The position numbers and the translations under genes are program-made. Below are positions 8,172 through 16,980 of a DNA stretch of 64,000 nt, one piece after another. Every line of letters begins with the position of its first letter. The stretch's first letter is position 1. Source of the stretch: Kitasatospora acidiphila. GTDB lineage: Bacteria; Actinomycetota; Actinomycetes; Streptomycetales; Streptomycetaceae. The stretch is from assembly GCF_006636205.1 (NCBI RefSeq), contig NZ_VIGB01000003.1, forward strand, positions 868,001 through 932,000, read 5' to 3'. Below the pieces are notes generated by a model. The model ran no database searches. It worked only from the letters and a program-made list of their open reading frames with translations, and was not told the DNA's origin.

Positions 8172-9068
8172 TCAGATGACGATCTCCTGGCCGTCCTCCG
8201 CCACTTCGGCGCCACCGGCCGCCAGGGCCGCCCGCGCCGGGGAGTCGGGGTCGCTCAGCGGGTTGGTGTTGTTGAGGTGGGTGTAGAGCACCCGAGTGCC
8301 GGGGCGCAGCCGGGCCAGGGTGCCGCCGGGGCCGCTGATCGGCAGGTGGCCCATGGCGGTTGCGGTGCGGCTGCCAGGGTGGATGGCGGCCATCTCGTCC
8401 TCGGTCCAGAAGGTGCCGTCGAGTAGGGCGCAGTGCGCCTCGTCCAGCAGGGCGTCGAGCTCGTCGGGCCAGCGGGCCAGTGACGGCACGTAGAGCAGAG
8501 TGGCGCCGGTGGCGGTCTCCCGGAGGCGGTAGCCGACCACCCACGGGCCGGCCGCCGTCGACTGCTCGGCGTAGCGCGGCCGCTTGTCGCTGATCGGCAC
8601 GGCACTGACGGCCAACCGGCCCTCGTCCAGCAGGAGTTCACCGCCAGCACTCGGCACCGGGTGCCAGCGCACCGTGCCGTACGGGGCGAGCAGCCCGCGC
8701 AGCGGGAAGGCGTCGGTGAGGGCCGCGAGCACCGCTTGGGGCGCGTGGATGTCCAGCGCGGCGCCCTCGCGGAGCGCGAACAGGCCCACGGTGTGGTCGA
8801 GTTCGCCGTCGGTGAGGAGGACGCCGCGCACCGGGGTCCGCCTGGTGCCGGCGGGTGGGGCGAGGTCGGGGACGGCGAGCAGCTGGCCGCGGGTGTCGGG
8901 TGAGGCGTTCACCAGGTACCAGGCGTCGTCGGAGACACTGACCGCCAGCGCCTCCTGGCTCCGCCAGGCACCGGGCCCCGTCGCCCGCGCCCGCTCGCAC
9001 GGGCCGCACCCGCAGTTCCACTGCGGCAGCCCGCCGCCCGCCGCCGTCCCCAGCACCCGAACCCGCAC
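8172..9068 (-). CDS. pqqB: PqqB-like metallo-beta-lactamase-fold protein (PQQ biosynthesis)
   Basis: The 298-residue product matches PqqB along its whole length. It begins with the G-T-A-A-G-G-G-L-P-Q-W-N-C strand, continues with a C-G-C-x2-C zinc site (about 19-24), the modified metal-binding loop T-D-G-E-L-D-H-T (about 87-94), and a C-terminal Y-T-H-L-N-N-T-N-P. In PQQ synthesis PqqB hydroxylates the tyrosine-derived part of the PqqA-peptide intermediate. GTG 9068 is preceded by GGAGGA at good distance. No pqqA, pqqC or pqqE is adjacent; a pqqD-like gene lies 2.6 kb away on the same strand. Either the pathway is split or the enzyme has been recruited for another substrate. Confidence 0.88.
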   Translation of the reverse strand: MRVRVLGTAAGGGLPQWNCGCGPCERARATGPGAWRSQEALAVSVSDDAWYLVNASPDTRGQLLAVPDLAPPAGTRRTPVRGVLLTDGELDHTVGLFALREGAALDIHAPQAVLAALTDAFPLRGLLAPYGTVRWHPVPSAGGELLLDEGRLAVSAVPISDKRPRYAEQSTAAGPWVVGYRLRETATGATLLYVPSLARWPDELDALLDEAHCALLDGTFWTEDEMAAIHPGSRTATAMGHLPISGPGGTLARLRPGTRVLYTHLNNTNPLSDPDSPARAALAAGGAEVAEDGQEIVI

Positions 9069-9370
9069 CGTCTACTCCTCCCGCACCGTTCCCTCCCGCC
9101 TACCCGGCGCCACGGCACCCCATGCTCCCCAGCCGGACCATGTCACGGTTCGCCCCGATTCAGGCGTGTTGGAGCGCCTTCCGCCCGCGCCCTTCACACC
9201 GAGTCCAACGGTTGCGGGCCACCGCCCTGTTCCCGTCCGCGATGTGACGTTTTCCCAGCTCGCAACTGGTTCACCCGGCCGTCCTCGCCCCGCCATACTC
9301 GCCGCTCGGCAGCCACCTTCAGCTGCTACTCCCCCTGCTCACTCTCCCGCGCGAGGACGGTCGCTTCAGC

Positions 9371-10636
9371 ATGCCTGCCGCACAGACAGCCGCATCATCG
9401 ACTCACCCGGATCCTCCCACCCCTTGGCTGGTCGCCCGCGGCGTCCTGCTACCGCCCGGACCGCGCCGGACGCTGGCGAGCGCGACCTTCGTCAACCAGG
9501 TCGGCAGCACCGTCTTCACGTTGAGTTCCACGCTCTTCTTCACCCGCTCGGTCGGGCTGTCCGTGGTGCAGGTGGGGCTCGGCATGGGGATCGGCGCGCT
9601 GGTCGGGCTGCTGTCGGGAATACCGGTCGGGCGGCTGGCGGACCGGCGCGGGCCGCGCGAGGTGTACCTGCTGACCCTGCTGGTCCAGGCGGTCGCGATG
9701 GCCGCCCTGGTGCTGGCCCGCTCGTTCTGGCTGTTCGTGCTGCTGGTCTGCCTCACCCAGTTGGCGACGTCGGCCAGTTCGGCCGCGCGGGCGCCGCTGG
9801 TGCGGGGGCTCGCGGGCGAACGGCCGGCCAGGTTCCGGGCCTACCTGCGTGCCACCGTGAACCTCGCGGGCAGCGTCGGCGCGCTGCTCGCCGGTCTGGT
9901 CGTGCAGATCGACAGCCGGACCGCCTATCTCTGCCTGGTGCTGGGCAATGCCGTGAGCTTCCTCGCCAGCGCGGCGGTCGTCAGGTGGCTGCCGTCGGTG
10001 CCGCCGGTGCCGGGGCCGGCGGGCGCCGGTCGGCGTACGGCGCTCACCGACCGCCCCTACCTGGCGTTCACCGTGCTGGACGCGATCACCTCGCTGCAGG
10101 GCGATGTGCTGCTCTTCGCGACCCCGCTGTGGATCGTCGGGCACACCCACGCACCGCGCTGGTTCGTCGGCGCCGTCGCGCTGCTCAACACCGCCCTGGT
10201 GGTGGTCCTGCAGGTCAGGGTGGGGCGCGGGGTCGAGAACAGCGCGGCGGCCGCTCGCTCCTGGCGGCGCTCGGGATGGGCGTTCTTCGTCGGGCTGGCA
10301 CTGGTCGGTCTGGCCACCGGGCTGCCCGGCCGGCTCGCCGCGCTGCTGCTCCTGCTCGGCGCGCTCGCCCACACCATCGGCGAACTCTGGCTGGCGGCAG
10401 GCGCCTTCGAGCTCCGCTACCACCTGGCTCCCGCGCACGCGCAGGGCCAGTACGCGGGCGTCTCCCGCCTCGCCAACGGCCTCGTCGACGTGCTGGCCCC
10501 CACCATCCTGAGCCTGCTGTGCATCAGTTGGGGCACGCCCGGCTGGCTGCTGCTGGGCGGCGTCTTCGTCACCACCGGGCTGCTGATGCCGCCGCTGGTC
10601 CGCTGGGCCGACCGCAGCCGGGCCGCCCAGGGATAG
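9371..10636 (+). CDS. MFS transporter
   Basis: The 421-residue protein has about twelve hydrophobic segments. The MFS loop 2-3 signature is present as G-I-P-V-G-R-L-A-D-R-R-G-P-R (about 84-97). Family members export or import small molecules using the proton gradient. ATG 9371 follows a 300-base gap upstream of divergent pqqB. Its position between pqqB and the pqqD-like gene invites the idea of a role with that pathway's product, but nothing in the sequence shows the substrate. Confidence 0.85.
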   Translation: MPAAQTAASSTHPDPPTPWLVARGVLLPPGPRRTLASATFVNQVGSTVFTLSSTLFFTRSVGLSVVQVGLGMGIGALVGLLSGIPVGRLADRRGPREVYLLTLLVQAVAMAALVLARSFWLFVLLVCLTQLATSASSAARAPLVRGLAGERPARFRAYLRATVNLAGSVGALLAGLVVQIDSRTAYLCLVLGNAVSFLASAAVVRWLPSVPPVPGPAGAGRRTALTDRPYLAFTVLDAITSLQGDVLLFATPLWIVGHTHAPRWFVGAVALLNTALVVVLQVRVGRGVENSAAAARSWRRSGWAFFVGLALVGLATGLPGRLAALLLLLGALAHTIGELWLAAGAFELRYHLAPAHAQGQYAGVSRLANGLVDVLAPTILSLLCISWGTPGWLLLGGVFVTTGLLMPPLVRWADRSRAAQG

Positions 10637-10710
10637 GGGGCGCGGCATCCCACTCGCCTCCCTCGCGGACGAGGCGGACCGCGCCCGGGCCGCCGACTGA
10701 CCTGCGGTCA

Positions 10711-10741
10711 ACCTGGAACATCGGGGCCGACCTGGAACATC
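10711..10741 (+). repeat. Two 12-base direct repeats upstream of a small membrane protein gene
   Basis: ACCTGGAACATC occurs at 10711-10722 and 10730-10741, a 19-base period. The second copy contains the GGAAC that serves as a possible -35 of an ECF-type promoter. Confidence 0.6.
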
Positions 10742-10759
10742 AGGTCCCCGTGCGACGTT
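10734..10759 (+). promoter_or_regulatory. Possible ECF-sigma promoter, nearly leaderless
   Basis: GGAAC (10734-10738), 18 bases, then GTT (10757-10759) resembles group IV sigma promoters such as those of SigR/SigE. A transcription start about 7 bases later would fall at 10766-10767, two or three bases before the ATG at 10769. The motif is short and one position differs from the SigR consensus. Confidence 0.35.
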
Positions 10760-10768
10760 GGCCCTGTC

Positions 10769-11083
10769 ATGAGCGCTCTGTTCGGTGTCGCCGGGGGCCT
10801 GCTCCTGCCGGCTTTGGTAACCGTGCTGTTCTTCGTCTCCGCCATCGCCCGAAAAGCCCTGATCAGAGCGCACCCGTCGCCGGGCGGCCCGCAGCCGGGC
10901 CGGGGTGCCGGGGCTGTCGCGACCGAGGAGCTGCATGCCCTGCTCTACCCGGGCAAGCGGGCCCAACTGGAGCAGCGCCGTGTTGAGTTGGTGCTGCGGG
11001 ACGATGAGCAGGACGGTGCTCCGCCGCGCACCGGGATCGACCTCGCGGCCGGCCGGGCCGTCATCCGCAAGCCCCGCGCCTGA
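10769..11083 (+). CDS. Small membrane-anchored protein, DUF6191-like
   Basis: The 104-residue product has one N-terminal transmembrane segment (about residues 5-26). A charged cytosolic part follows, ending in G-I-D-L-A-A-G-R-A-V-I-R-K. The pattern E-L-H-A-L-L-Y-P-G-K-R, then R-R-V-E-L-V-L-R-D-D, then I-D-L-A-A-G is like small actinobacterial proteins grouped as DUF6191, by memory. Function is unknown. The start is supported by a possible ECF promoter whose predicted transcript begins almost at the ATG. Confidence 0.6.
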   Translation: MSALFGVAGGLLLPALVTVLFFVSAIARKALIRAHPSPGGPQPGRGAGAVATEELHALLYPGKRAQLEQRRVELVLRDDEQDGAPPRTGIDLAAGRAVIRKPRA

Positions 11084-11142
11084 GGCAGCCGGCGCGGCAA
11101 ATGGGGTGCCGCACCCGGCCTGACCTGGCTACGGTGGCCCGC

Positions 11143-11628
11143 ATGGAGATCCGTGTTGCGTCCCCCGAGGACTGGCCCAGCATCTACCCGTTCTACGCCC
11201 TGACCATGGCGGAGGGCCGGACGTATGCCTTCCCCGAGGGCCAGAGCCTGGAGGAGGCGCGGCCGTGGTGGATGGAGCAGGCGCCGGGGCAGACCGTGGT
11301 GGCGGTCGAGGACGGCGTGGTGGTGGGCTCGGCGAAGATGGGGCCGAACCGGCCGGGCCGCGGCTCGCACATCGGCACCGCCTCGTTCCTGGTCGATCCG
11401 GCGCACCGGGGCAAGGGCGTGGGCCGGGCGCTCGGTGAGTACGTCGTCGAGTGGTGCCGGGCGCAGGGGTTCCACGGGATCCAGTTCAACGCGGTGGTGG
11501 AGGTCAACGCACCGGCGGTGCACCTCTGGAAGTCACTGGGGTTCGAGGTGATCGGTACGGTGCCGGGGGCCTTCGACCACCCCGATCACGGCCTGGTCGG
11601 CCTGCATGTGATGTTCCATCGGCTCTGA
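11143..11628 (+). CDS. GNAT-family N-acetyltransferase
   Basis: This 161-residue acetyltransferase has the A motif V-D-P-A-H-R-G-K-G-V-G-R-A-L (about 84-97) that binds acetyl-CoA pyrophosphate. It ends with the N-A-P-A-V-H-L-W-K-S-L-G-F motif B region. The layout is like phosphinothricin/L-amino-acid N-acetyltransferases, but the substrate cannot be fixed. ATG 11143 fits the family N-terminus (M-E-I-R-V-A); the longer frame from 11101 lacks support. It converges with the pqqD-like gene, with 13 bases between the stops. Confidence 0.82.
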   Translation: MEIRVASPEDWPSIYPFYALTMAEGRTYAFPEGQSLEEARPWWMEQAPGQTVVAVEDGVVVGSAKMGPNRPGRGSHIGTASFLVDPAHRGKGVGRALGEYVVEWCRAQGFHGIQFNAVVEVNAPAVHLWKSLGFEVIGTVPGAFDHPDHGLVGLHVMFHRL

Positions 11629-11641
11629 GAGCCGCAAGGAG

Positions 11642-11977
11642 TCAGCAGGAGCCGCCCGGCCCGAGGCAGGTGCCCTCGATCAGGCCCTGTTCGGCCAGGC
11701 CGGACAGGAAGGCCAGCACCTGCTCGCCGGCCACCGAGTGGTGCTCGGCGAGCAGCGCGGCGGTGATGTCGGCGGCGCCCCGGCTGCCGTCGCACAGGCG
11801 CAGCACGGCGGCGGCGGTCTCGTTGAGCGGCAGGGCGCCCTCGGAGAGGAGCAGGGTGGGCAGCCCTCGCGCCTCGTCGCGCCCCAGTCGCACGCCGACC
11901 CCGAGCCGCCAGCCCACCGGGTGGGCCAACGCCCCGCGTCCCACCCAGCCGTCTGCCTGGCCGCACCATTCGCCCAT
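11642..11977 (-). CDS. PqqD-like peptide-chaperone (RiPP recognition element) protein
   Basis: The 111-residue product carries the PqqD fold. V-R-L-G-R-D-E-A-R-G (about 30-39) precedes L-P-L-N-E-T-A-A-A-V-L-R-L-C-D-G and A-D-I-T-A-A-L-L-A, then a C-terminal L-A-F-L-S-G-L-A-E-Q-G-L-I helix. PqqD binds the precursor peptide PqqA and presents it to the radical-SAM enzyme PqqE; related domains serve many RiPP pathways. The N-terminus from ATG 11977 is about 15 residues longer than usual, so a later start is possible. No precursor peptide or radical-SAM gene is adjacent. Confidence 0.75.
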   Translation of the reverse strand: MGEWCGQADGWVGRGALAHPVGWRLGVGVRLGRDEARGLPTLLLSEGALPLNETAAAVLRLCDGSRGAADITAALLAEHHSVAGEQVLAFLSGLAEQGLIEGTCLGPGGSC

Positions 11978-12131
11978 GGGCTACTGCCACCGTTCTCAGG
12001 GTGATGAGGATGGAAGAGCTCGCCCCCAAGCCTGAGCCAGGCACCGGGTCGCTCGCAATCGCCGGATCGAGTGAACCCCGGTCATCTGATCAGCGAATCG
12101 GACTGACTCGACGAACCTCACCTCTGCTCGT

Positions 12132-12177
12132 CGGATCCCACCTGCGGCGCGCTCCGGATCCCACCTGCGGCGCGCCC
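12132..12177 (+). repeat. Two tandem 23-base repeats in the EF-G2 leader
   Basis: Units at 12132-12154 and 12155-12177 share their first 21 bases (beginning CGGATCCCACCTGCGG) and differ only at the last positions. They lie 82-127 bases upstream of the EF-G-like start, where a promoter or leader is expected. The AT content gives no clear -10 box nearby. Confidence 0.75.
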
Positions 12178-12258
12178 CGATGGCCGCCTCCCGGTGGCGG
12201 TGGAAAGCTCGGCGGTGGAACGCCCCACCAACGCCCAGCGCCACCCCGAGGAGCCGCG

Positions 12259-14334
12259 ATGTCCGAGCGCGCCACGTCCCGCACCGGAGCCGCCGCTCAG
12301 GCACCGGCCGTGTCGGGGCCGCAGGAGCTGCGCAACGTGGTGCTGGTCGGGGTGAGCGGCTCCGGCAAGACCACGCTCACCGAGTCGCTGGCCCTGGCCG
12401 CGGGTGCGCTCACCAGAGCGGGCAAGGTCAGCGAGGGCAGCACCGTCTCGGACTTCGAGGAGATCGAGCACCAGCAGCAGCGCTCGGTGCGGCTCTCGCT
12501 GGTCCCGGTCGAGTGGCGGGGCGTCAAGATCAACCTGCTGGACCCGCCCGGCCACGCCGATTTCGCCGGTGAGCTGCGGGCCGCGCTGCGGGCCGCCGAC
12601 GCGGCGGTCTTCACCATCTCCGCGACCGACCCGGTGACCGGCCCGGTGCTGGCGCTCTGGCAGGAGTGCGCGCGGGCCGGGCTGCCCCGCGCCATCGCCG
12701 TCACCCATATGGATGCGGCCAGGGCCGACTTCGACGAGGTGCTGGCGGCGTGTCAGCAGGCCTTCGCCGACGGCAACCCGGACGCCGTGCAGCCCATGGA
12801 CCTGCCGGTGCGCAGCGACGGCCGGATGCGCGGCACGGTCGAACTGCTCTCCGGCGAGACGCACGGCCAGGCCGACCCGCTGCCGCCGACCGAGCCGGCC
12901 CGGGAGCGGCTGGTGGAGGCGATCGCCGGTGAGGACGACGAGCTGCTGGAGGCCTACCTCGGCGGCGAGCAGCTGGACTCCGGCGCGCTGACCCGGGGCC
13001 TGCGCGGGGCGGTGCTGCACGACTCGATCCACCCCGTGCTGCCGCTGACCGAGGACGGCACCGGCGCGGTGGACCTGCTGGACCTGATCGTCTCGACCTT
13101 CCCGGCGCCGCCGGACCGCCCGCTGCCCGAACCCCTGCCCGCCGACCAGCGCCCCGACCCTGACGCCCCGCTGGTCGCCCAGGTGATCCAGAACACCGGC
13201 GACCCCTATGTCGGCCGGCTCAGCCTGCTCCGGATCTTCACCGGCACCCTGCACCCGGACGAGGCGCTGCTGGTGGCCGGGCCGGACGGCGAGCCGGTGG
13301 AGGAGCGTGCCGCCGGGCTGACCTCCCCGTTCGGCAAGCAGCAGCGCACCATGGACCGGGCGGTGGCGGGTGATCTGGTCTGCGTCGGCAAGCTGGCCTC
13401 GGCCCGGGTGGGTGACACCGTGTCGGATCCGGCGGCGCCGCAGCGGCTGGAGCCGTGGAGCCTGCCGGAGCCGCTGCTGCCGATCGCGATCGAGGCGCAC
13501 AGCCGCAGCGACGAGGACAAGCTGTCCCAGGGGCTGGCCCGGCTGTCCGCGCAGGATCCGACCGTACGGGTCGAGCAGAACCCGGCAACCGGTCAACTGG
13601 TCCTCTGGTGCACCGGCGAGGCGCACGCCGGTGTGGTGCTGCACCAGCTGGCCGAGCAGCACGGGGTGCAGGTGGCGCAGGTACCGTACAGGGTGGCGCT
13701 GCGGGAGACCTTCGGCGGCACGGCGACCGGGCACGGCCGGCTGGTCAAGCAGTCCGGCGGGCACGGGCAGTACGCGATCTGCGAGCTGCGGGTGGAACCG
13801 CTGCCGGGCGGCACCGGGTTCGAGTTCGTCGACCAGGTGGTGGGCGGCGCGGTGCCGAAGCACTTCATCCCCTCGGTGGAGAAGGGGGTGCGGGCCCAGC
13901 TGGAGAAGGGCGTGGGCGACGGCCATCCGCTGGTGGACGTGCGGGTGACGCTGGTGGACGGCAAGGCCCACTCGGTGGATTCCTCGGACGCGGCCTTCCA
14001 GTCGGCGGGGGCGCTGGCGCTGCGGGACGCCGCCTCCCGGACCGCGATCCGACTGCTGGAGCCGGTGGCCGAGGTGGCGGTGCTGCTGCCGGACGAGTAC
14101 CAGGGGCCGGTCTTCAGTGACCTGTCGGTCCGCCGGGCCCGTGTTCTGGGCACCGAGCCGGCCGGCCCGGGCCAGAGCCTGCTGCGGGCCGAGGTGCCCG
14201 AGCTGGAGCTGACCCGGTACGCGGTCGATCTGCGGGCGCTGACCCATGGCACCGGCTCGTTCACCCGGAGCCCGCTGCGCTACGAGCCGATGCCGGCCGC
14301 GCTGGCCGCCAAGCTGGCGAAGGCCGACGACTAG
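12259..14334 (+). CDS. Elongation factor G-like GTPase (EF-G2 type)
   Basis: The 691-residue product has the EF-G domain order: G domain, domain II, then III-V. G1 reads G-V-S-G-S-G-K-T-T (about 33-41). G3 is D-P-P-G-H-A-D-F rather than D-T-P-G-H, and the guanine-specificity motif is T-H-M-D instead of N-K-M-D. Actinobacterial EF-G2 paralogues share such changes; the mycobacterial one is reported to bind GTP but not to support translocation. The role here is therefore probably not housekeeping translocation. ATG 12259 is preceded by GAGGAG. Its stop and the stop of the convergent acyl-CoA synthetase share a CTAG. Confidence 0.85.
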   Translation: MSERATSRTGAAAQAPAVSGPQELRNVVLVGVSGSGKTTLTESLALAAGALTRAGKVSEGSTVSDFEEIEHQQQRSVRLSLVPVEWRGVKINLLDPPGHADFAGELRAALRAADAAVFTISATDPVTGPVLALWQECARAGLPRAIAVTHMDAARADFDEVLAACQQAFADGNPDAVQPMDLPVRSDGRMRGTVELLSGETHGQADPLPPTEPARERLVEAIAGEDDELLEAYLGGEQLDSGALTRGLRGAVLHDSIHPVLPLTEDGTGAVDLLDLIVSTFPAPPDRPLPEPLPADQRPDPDAPLVAQVIQNTGDPYVGRLSLLRIFTGTLHPDEALLVAGPDGEPVEERAAGLTSPFGKQQRTMDRAVAGDLVCVGKLASARVGDTVSDPAAPQRLEPWSLPEPLLPIAIEAHSRSDEDKLSQGLARLSAQDPTVRVEQNPATGQLVLWCTGEAHAGVVLHQLAEQHGVQVAQVPYRVALRETFGGTATGHGRLVKQSGGHGQYAICELRVEPLPGGTGFEFVDQVVGGAVPKHFIPSVEKGVRAQLEKGVGDGHPLVDVRVTLVDGKAHSVDSSDAAFQSAGALALRDAASRTAIRLLEPVAEVAVLLPDEYQGPVFSDLSVRRARVLGTEPAGPGQSLLRAEVPELELTRYAVDLRALTHGTGSFTRSPLRYEPMPAALAAKLAKADD

Positions 14335-15968
14335 TCGCTCTGCTCGGCCAGCAGTCGTACCGCCGCCTCGCGCATCTCCACCTTGCGGACCTTGCCGCTG
14401 ACGGTCATCGGGAAGGCGTCGACCAGGTGCAGATGGCGCGGGATCTTGTAGTGCGCCAACTTGCCGGTGCAGAAGGCGCGCAGGGCGTCCGGGGTGAGCT
14501 CGGCGGCACCGGGGCGCAGCCGTACCCAGGCCATCAGCTCCTCGCCGTACTTCTCGTCGGGCACGCCGATCACCTGGGCGTCCAGGATGTCGGGGTGGGT
14601 GAGCAGGAACTCCTCGATCTCCCGGGGGTAGATGTTCTCACCGCCGCGGATCACCATGTCCTTGATCCGCCCGGTGACGGTGAGGAAGCCGTCCTGGTCC
14701 ATCACCGCGAGGTCGCCGGTGTGCATCCAGCCCTGCGCGTCGACGGCCTCGGCGGTCCGCTCCGGCTCGTTCCAGTAGCCGCGCATCACCGAGTAGCCGC
14801 GGGTGCAGAGTTCGCCGACGGTGCCGCGCGGCACGGTGGCGCCGCTGACCGGGTCGACGACCTTGACCTCCAGGTGCGGGCCGACCCGTCCGACGGTGTG
14901 GATCCGCTGCTCGAAGCTGTCGCCGCTGCGGGTCTGGGTGGAGACCGGGGAGGTCTCCGTCATGCCGTAGCAGATCGACACGGCGCGCATGTGCATCCGC
15001 TCGATGACCTGCTTCATCACCTCGGCGGGGCAGGGTGAGCCGGCCATGATGCCGGTGCGCAGGGTGGTCAGGTCGTGCTCGGCGAAGCTCGGGTCGTTGA
15101 GCTCGGCGATGAACATGGTGGGCACGCCGTAGAGCGAGGTGCAGCGTTCGGCGGCGACGGCGGCCAGGGTGGCGGCCGGGTCGAACGCGGGGGCCGGGAT
15201 GACCACGCAGGCGCCGTGCGAGGTGGCGGCCAGGTTGGCCATCACCATGCCGAAGCAGTGGTAGAACGGGACCGGTGCGCAGATCCGGTCGGCCTCGGTG
15301 TATTCGCACAACTCCCCGACGAAATAACCGTTGTTGAGGATGTTGCGGTGCGACAGGGTGGCGCCCTTCGGAAAGCCGGTGGTGCCCGAGGTGTACTGGA
15401 TGTTGATCGGGTCGTCGGCGGTCAACTGCTCGGCGATCGCCGCGAGTTCGGCCGGGTCACCCTGTCGGCCCGCCGTCAGCAGCCGCTCCCAGGAGTCCTC
15501 GCCGATCAGCAGCACATCGCGCAGCTCGGGGCAGCCGGGCTGGGCCTCGGCGAGCATCGCGGCGTAGTCGGAGGTCTTGAAGGCGGGCATCGCCACCACC
15601 GTGCGCACCCCGGACTGTCGCAGTACGTACTCCAGTTCATGGGTGCGGTAGCTGGGGTTGATGGTGACCAGGACGGCGCCGATCCGCGCGGTGGCGTACT
15701 GCAGCAGCACCCACTCGGGGCAGTTGGGCGACCAGATGCCGACCCGGTCGCCGGTCCGCAAGCCGAGCGCCAGCAGGCCCAGGGCGACCGTCTCGGTGTC
15801 GGCGCTGAACTGGCGGTAGGTCCAGCGCCGGCCGCTGGGGACGTCGACCAGCACCTCCCGATCGCCGAACGCGGCCACCGTGCGGGCCAGGTCGGCACCG
15901 ATGGTGCCGGTCAGCAGGGGCGGTTCGACGGGGCCGCGGGCGTGGCTGGGCTGGGCGGCGACGGGCAT
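14331..15968 (-). CDS. AMP-binding fatty-acyl-CoA synthetase
   Basis: The 545-residue enzyme has the ANL signatures: P-loop [11 protein letters not shown] (about 192-202), Y-G-M-T-E-T-S-P (A5), M-H-T-G-D-L (A7), [16 protein letters not shown] (A8), and the catalytic lysine in V-S-G-K-V-R-K. It would activate a medium- or long-chain fatty acid to its CoA thioester through an acyl-adenylate. ATG 15968 has a GGAG site 9 bases upstream; the longer frame to 16046 does not. It lies 81 bases downstream of the glycosylase gene on the same strand and may be co-transcribed. Confidence 0.9.
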   Translation of the reverse strand: MPVAAQPSHARGPVEPPLLTGTIGADLARTVAAFGDREVLVDVPSGRRWTYRQFSADTETVALGLLALGLRTGDRVGIWSPNCPEWVLLQYATARIGAVLVTINPSYRTHELEYVLRQSGVRTVVAMPAFKTSDYAAMLAEAQPGCPELRDVLLIGEDSWERLLTAGRQGDPAELAAIAEQLTADDPINIQYTSGTTGFPKGATLSHRNILNNGYFVGELCEYTEADRICAPVPFYHCFGMVMANLAATSHGACVVIPAPAFDPAATLAAVAAERCTSLYGVPTMFIAELNDPSFAEHDLTTLRTGIMAGSPCPAEVMKQVIERMHMRAVSICYGMTETSPVSTQTRSGDSFEQRIHTVGRVGPHLEVKVVDPVSGATVPRGTVGELCTRGYSVMRGYWNEPERTAEAVDAQGWMHTGDLAVMDQDGFLTVTGRIKDMVIRGGENIYPREIEEFLLTHPDILDAQVIGVPDEKYGEELMAWVRLRPGAAELTPDALRAFCTGKLAHYKIPRHLHLVDAFPMTVSGKVRKVEMREAAVRLLAEQSD

Positions 15969-16049
15969 GGTGCTGCTCCGGGGGTGAGGGCTGCTGCTGG
16001 CGGTTGCGAGGCTGCCACACCTGACGGACCGTGACCAGTCCCCCACGGA

Positions 16050-16916
16050 TTACTTCAACAGCTTGGAGAACCTCCGGTCGGCCAGCGGTTTGCCGCCGGT
16101 CTGGCAGGTCGGGCAGTACTGCAGGGAGGAGTCGGCGAAGGAGACCTCGCGGATGGTGTCGCCGCAGACCGGGCAGGGCTGTCCGGTGCGGCCGTGCACC
16201 CGCAGCCCGGTCTTCTTCTCGGCCTTCAGTTCACCGGCGGCCAGGCCCCGGGAGCGTTCCACCGCGTCCCGCAGGGTGTCGCCGATCGCCGCGTGGAGGG
16301 TGGCGGTCTCCGCCTCGCTGAGCCGGGCGGCCAGTTTGAACGGGGACATCTTGGCGGCGTGCAGGATCTCGTCGGAGTAGGCGTTGCCGATGCCGGCCAA
16401 CACGCTCTGGTCCCGCAGCACGCCCTTGAGCTGGCGCTTCTCCCCGGCCAGCAGCTGGTGCAACTCGGTTGCGGTGAACGCCGGGTCGAGGGGGTCGGGG
16501 CCGAGCCGGGCGATGCCGGGCACCTGCTCGGGGTCGGTGACGCAGTAGACGGCCAGCCGCTTCTGGGTGCCCGCCTCGGTGAGGTCGAAGCCGGTCGCGG
16601 GATCGTCGGCCAGCTGTACCCGCAGGGCCAGCGGGCCCTTGCCCGGGCGGGGCGGGGCGGCGGGCAGCTTCTGCTGCCAGCGCAGCCAGCCGGCCCGGGC
16701 CAGGTGCACCACCAGGTGCAGGTCGCCCGCGCTGATCACCAGGAACTTGCCGCGCCGCCCCACCGCGTCGACGGTGCGCCCCTGGAGCGCGGTGACGGGC
16801 GGGTCGTAGGTCTTCAGCACGTTGATCGCCACCGGGTGGATCCGCCCGATCTCCCGGCCGACCAGGTGCTCGGTGAGGAAGGCGCTCAGCGCCTCGACTT
16901 CTGGCAGCTCCGGCAC
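16050..16916 (-). CDS. Fpg/Nei-family DNA glycosylase/AP lyase
   Basis: The 288-residue protein starts with the diagnostic M-P-E-L-P-E-V-E, in which Pro2 is the catalytic nucleophile and Glu3 the acid. A helix-two-turn-helix includes L-A-G-I-G-N-A-Y-S-D-E-I-L (about 177-189). The C-terminal zinc finger has C-P-V-C near 247-250 and C-P-T-C near 269-272. These enzymes excise oxidised bases and cleave abasic sites. The sequence fits the actinobacterial Fpg/Nei paralogue rather than canonical MutM, so the exact lesion preference is open. It is divergent from the glutaminase gene over 64 bases. Confidence 0.9.
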   Translation of the reverse strand: MPELPEVEALSAFLTEHLVGREIGRIHPVAINVLKTYDPPVTALQGRTVDAVGRRGKFLVISAGDLHLVVHLARAGWLRWQQKLPAAPPRPGKGPLALRVQLADDPATGFDLTEAGTQKRLAVYCVTDPEQVPGIARLGPDPLDPAFTATELHQLLAGEKRQLKGVLRDQSVLAGIGNAYSDEILHAAKMSPFKLAARLSEAETATLHAAIGDTLRDAVERSRGLAAGELKAEKKTGLRVHGRTGQPCPVCGDTIREVSFADSSLQYCPTCQTGGKPLADRRFSKLLK

Positions 16917-16980
16917 GCCAGCCAGTCTGCCGGGCCATCGCCGCTGGTCAGCGACGCCACGCCATGAAAGGGTCGGCCAT

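Noticed and set aside
9072..9296. 74-codon minus-strand frame ending 3 bases before pqqB, considered as pqqA
   Set aside because: No E-x3-Y motif, no tyrosine at all, and composition like non-coding sequence; it lies across the MFS promoter region.
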